Source: an uncultured Erysipelotrichaceae bacterium (lineage in GTDB: Bacteria; Bacillota_I; Bacilli_A; Erysipelotrichales; Erysipelotrichaceae). From it: DNA of 7,278 nucleotides. Below are positions 5,090 through 7,278 of this stretch, piece by piece. A program made the position numbers and the translations under genes. The DNA is taken from positions 1-7,278 of the forward strand of contig OMUX01000025.1 of assembly GCA_900314345.1 (NCBI GenBank), in the 5' to 3' direction. A model generated the notes under the pieces. It saw only the letters and a list, made by a program, of their open reading frames with translations. It had not been told where the DNA came from and did not search any database. The stretch's first letter is position 1, and every line of letters starts with the position of its first letter.

Positions 5090-6343
5090 ATGAACAAATT
5101 CATGGACTGGCTCGAAAATTCATTCGCGCCGAAACTGGAAAAGGTGACGAACCTCACATGGATCGTCGTTATCAAGGACTCACTCCTGCAGATCCTGCCG
5201 TTTATCCTGGCAGGTTCCATCTTCTGCTGCCTGGCGATTCTCAATAACTATGTACCGAGTCTGCCGAGCTTCTGGACACCGTTCGGATGGACAATGTCCA
5301 AGATCTCCCTGATGGTAGCGTTCCTCATTCCGTTCAACTACTGCGAAAAGAAGAAGTTCCGCAAGCAGAGAATCATCGCCGGCATTTCCGGTCTGATCCT
5401 GTTCATGATCTTCTGTGAGCCGCAGATCCAGGCAGGCGGTGTTGTCGGCCAGGGCCAGGATCTCTATGGAGCTGCCGGCATGTTTGTTGCCATCTTCGCC
5501 GGTATTATCTCCGGTCTGATCTTCGGTGCATTCGCAAAGTTCTCCTTCTTCAAGGAAGACTCTCCGATTCCGGATTTCGTCCGTCAGTGGTTCGATGCAC
5601 TGCTTCCGATCATCCTGACGGTCTGCCTTGGCTGGCTCTTTGCCGGAATCCTGGGCTGGGATGTCGCTTCTGCAATTCAGGTTGTATTTGAGCCTCTGGG
5701 CAAGTTCGCTAATACACCTGGCGGATTCATCCTTATCCTCTTCCTGTATACATTCATCTACTCCATGGGTATCTCCACATGGGTTCTCACACCTATGTCC
5801 GAGCCGATCAAGCTCCAGTCCATCGCCGCAAACCTCTCTCTGGTCGCTGCAGGCACAGCTACATATCACAACCTGCTTCCGTTCACAGAGACATTCATCT
5901 ACACCTGCTATCTGTGGATCGGTGGTGTCGGCTGCACTCTGCCGCTTGTCATCCTGATGTGCAGATCCAGGTCTGCTGAGCTCAAGGCTCTTGGCAAGGC
6001 TTGCCTTGTTCCGGGTGTCTTCAACATCAATGAGCCGGTTGTCTTCGGCGCAATTGCATGGAACCCGCTGCTCATGGTACCGATGTGGCTCAATGGTCTG
6101 ATCCTTCCGGCACTGACATGGCTGTTCACTAAGGTCATTCCGTTCGCTCCGATTCCGAAGATCCAGTTCGAGCTCTGGTACTGCCCGTATCCGATCTCCA
6201 CACTGATTTCCACACAGGGATCTATTACCGGCTTGATCTTCATCATCCTGACATTCGTTGTCTCCACATTCATCTGGTATCCGTTCTTCAAGGCCTATGA
6301 GAAGGAGAAGCTTGCCGAGGAAGCTGAAGAGGCTAAGGCTTAA
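5090..6343 (+). CDS. PTS lactose/cellobiose-family EIIC permease
   Basis: 417 aa, somewhat shorter than the usual 430-450, with about ten hydrophobic segments and a charged C-terminal tail (400-417). It binds and moves the sugar across the membrane for phosphorylation by EIIB. NINEPVVFG at 312-320 is the family signature, with the sugar-contacting E315. The opening MDWLENSFAPKLEKV and the ILPFILAGSIF stretch (35-45) are typical. In characterised members a GIHG motif lies about 84 residues before that Glu and its His contacts the sugar. Here the matching place reads MGISTWVLTP (226-235), so that His appears to be Ser229. AAGGGGA (5074-5080) lies 9 nt before the ATG. It sits between the second EIIB and EIIA. 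Substrate is probably a beta-glucoside such as cellobiose, judged from the GH1 neighbour, but is not proven. Confidence 0.92.
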   Translation: MNKFMDWLENSFAPKLEKVTNLTWIVVIKDSLLQILPFILAGSIFCCLAILNNYVPSLPSFWTPFGWTMSKISLMVAFLIPFNYCEKKKFRKQRIIAGISGLILFMIFCEPQIQAGGVVGQGQDLYGAAGMFVAIFAGIISGLIFGAFAKFSFFKEDSPIPDFVRQWFDALLPIILTVCLGWLFAGILGWDVASAIQVVFEPLGKFANTPGGFILILFLYTFIYSMGISTWVLTPMSEPIKLQSIAANLSLVAAGTATYHNLLPFTETFIYTCYLWIGGVGCTLPLVILMCRSRSAELKALGKACLVPGVFNINEPVVFGAIAWNPLLMVPMWLNGLILPALTWLFTKVIPFAPIPKIQFELWYCPYPISTLISTQGSITGLIFIILTFVVSTFIWYPFFKAYEKEKLAEEAEEAKA

Positions 6344-6393
6344 TCAACCTGAATCATCCATTCACCTCATAGAACATTCGAAAAGGTGAGAGT

Positions 6394-6433
6394 GCCGCCG
6401 CATCGGGCATCAGCCTTGCAGCGGCTTTTATTT
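6394..6433 (+). terminator. Intercistronic hairpin between EIIC and EIIA, possible attenuating terminator
   Basis: GCCGC (6394-6398) pairs with GCGGC (6421-6425), and GCA (6400-6402) with TGC (6417-6419) across one C-A mismatch; TTTTATTT follows (6426-6433). An upstream small dyad, TCACCT (6362-6367) with AGGTGA (6384-6389), precedes it. Together they occupy the 124-nt gap between EIIC and EIIA. The gap is unusually long for this otherwise tight operon. It may reduce read-through or protect the upstream mRNA. No promoter was recognised after it. Confidence 0.5.
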
Positions 6434-6467
6434 CAATAAAAGAGAAGAAAAGAAAGAGGAAAACAAA

Positions 6468-7278
<811 letters not shown>

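Noticed and set aside
5180..5869. 229-codon open frame on the minus strand inside the EIIC gene
   Set aside because: Exactly antisense to a well-supported membrane permease; the product is rich in charged residues and Cys with no recognisable domain, as expected from a shadow frame.

Overview
The window looks like chromosomal DNA of a Gram-positive, fermentative Firmicute of moderate GC. Purine-rich Shine-Dalgarno sites, a LicR-type PRD regulator, a Lac/cellobiose-family PTS and a possible CcpA cre site all point that way. The gene set would fit a gut or oral Erysipelotrichaceae-like bacterium, but the sequence alone does not fix the genus.

Left part (1-1203): a HAD phosphatase of the beta-phosphoglucomutase type runs leftward off the edge. 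It is divergent from a DUF554 membrane protein, and a perfect 9-bp inverted repeat lies between the two genes.

Middle-left (1204-2340): a compact self-contained unit of about 200 nt, absent from a long-ORF view. It has a near-consensus promoter, an RBS, a 29-codon hydrophobic peptide, a structured 3' region and a strong terminator. It resembles a Firmicutes type I toxin/holin-like small membrane peptide and is the least explained item here. Directly beside it lies a decayed alanine/glycine:cation (AGCS) symporter that lacks its N-terminus and its middle and carries several frameshifts.

Right part (2340-7278): a beta-glucoside/cellobiose-type PTS locus. A 644-aa multidomain regulator (two HTH, two PRD, EIIB-like, EIIA-like; LicR-like) runs leftward. 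Its start codon is only 30 bp from that of a divergent EIIB gene, which is closed by its own terminator. A second promoter with a possible cre site then drives a second EIIB, then EIIC, an intercistronic hairpin, EIIA and a GH1 6-phospho-beta-glucosidase that runs off the right edge. Together EIIA, EIIB and EIIC would import and phosphorylate a beta-linked disaccharide and the GH1 enzyme would split it. The regulator would sense PTS phosphorylation state. The unusual points are the extra EIIB, the loss of two expected phospho-acceptor residues in the regulator, and the apparent loss of the conserved GIHG histidine in the EIIC.
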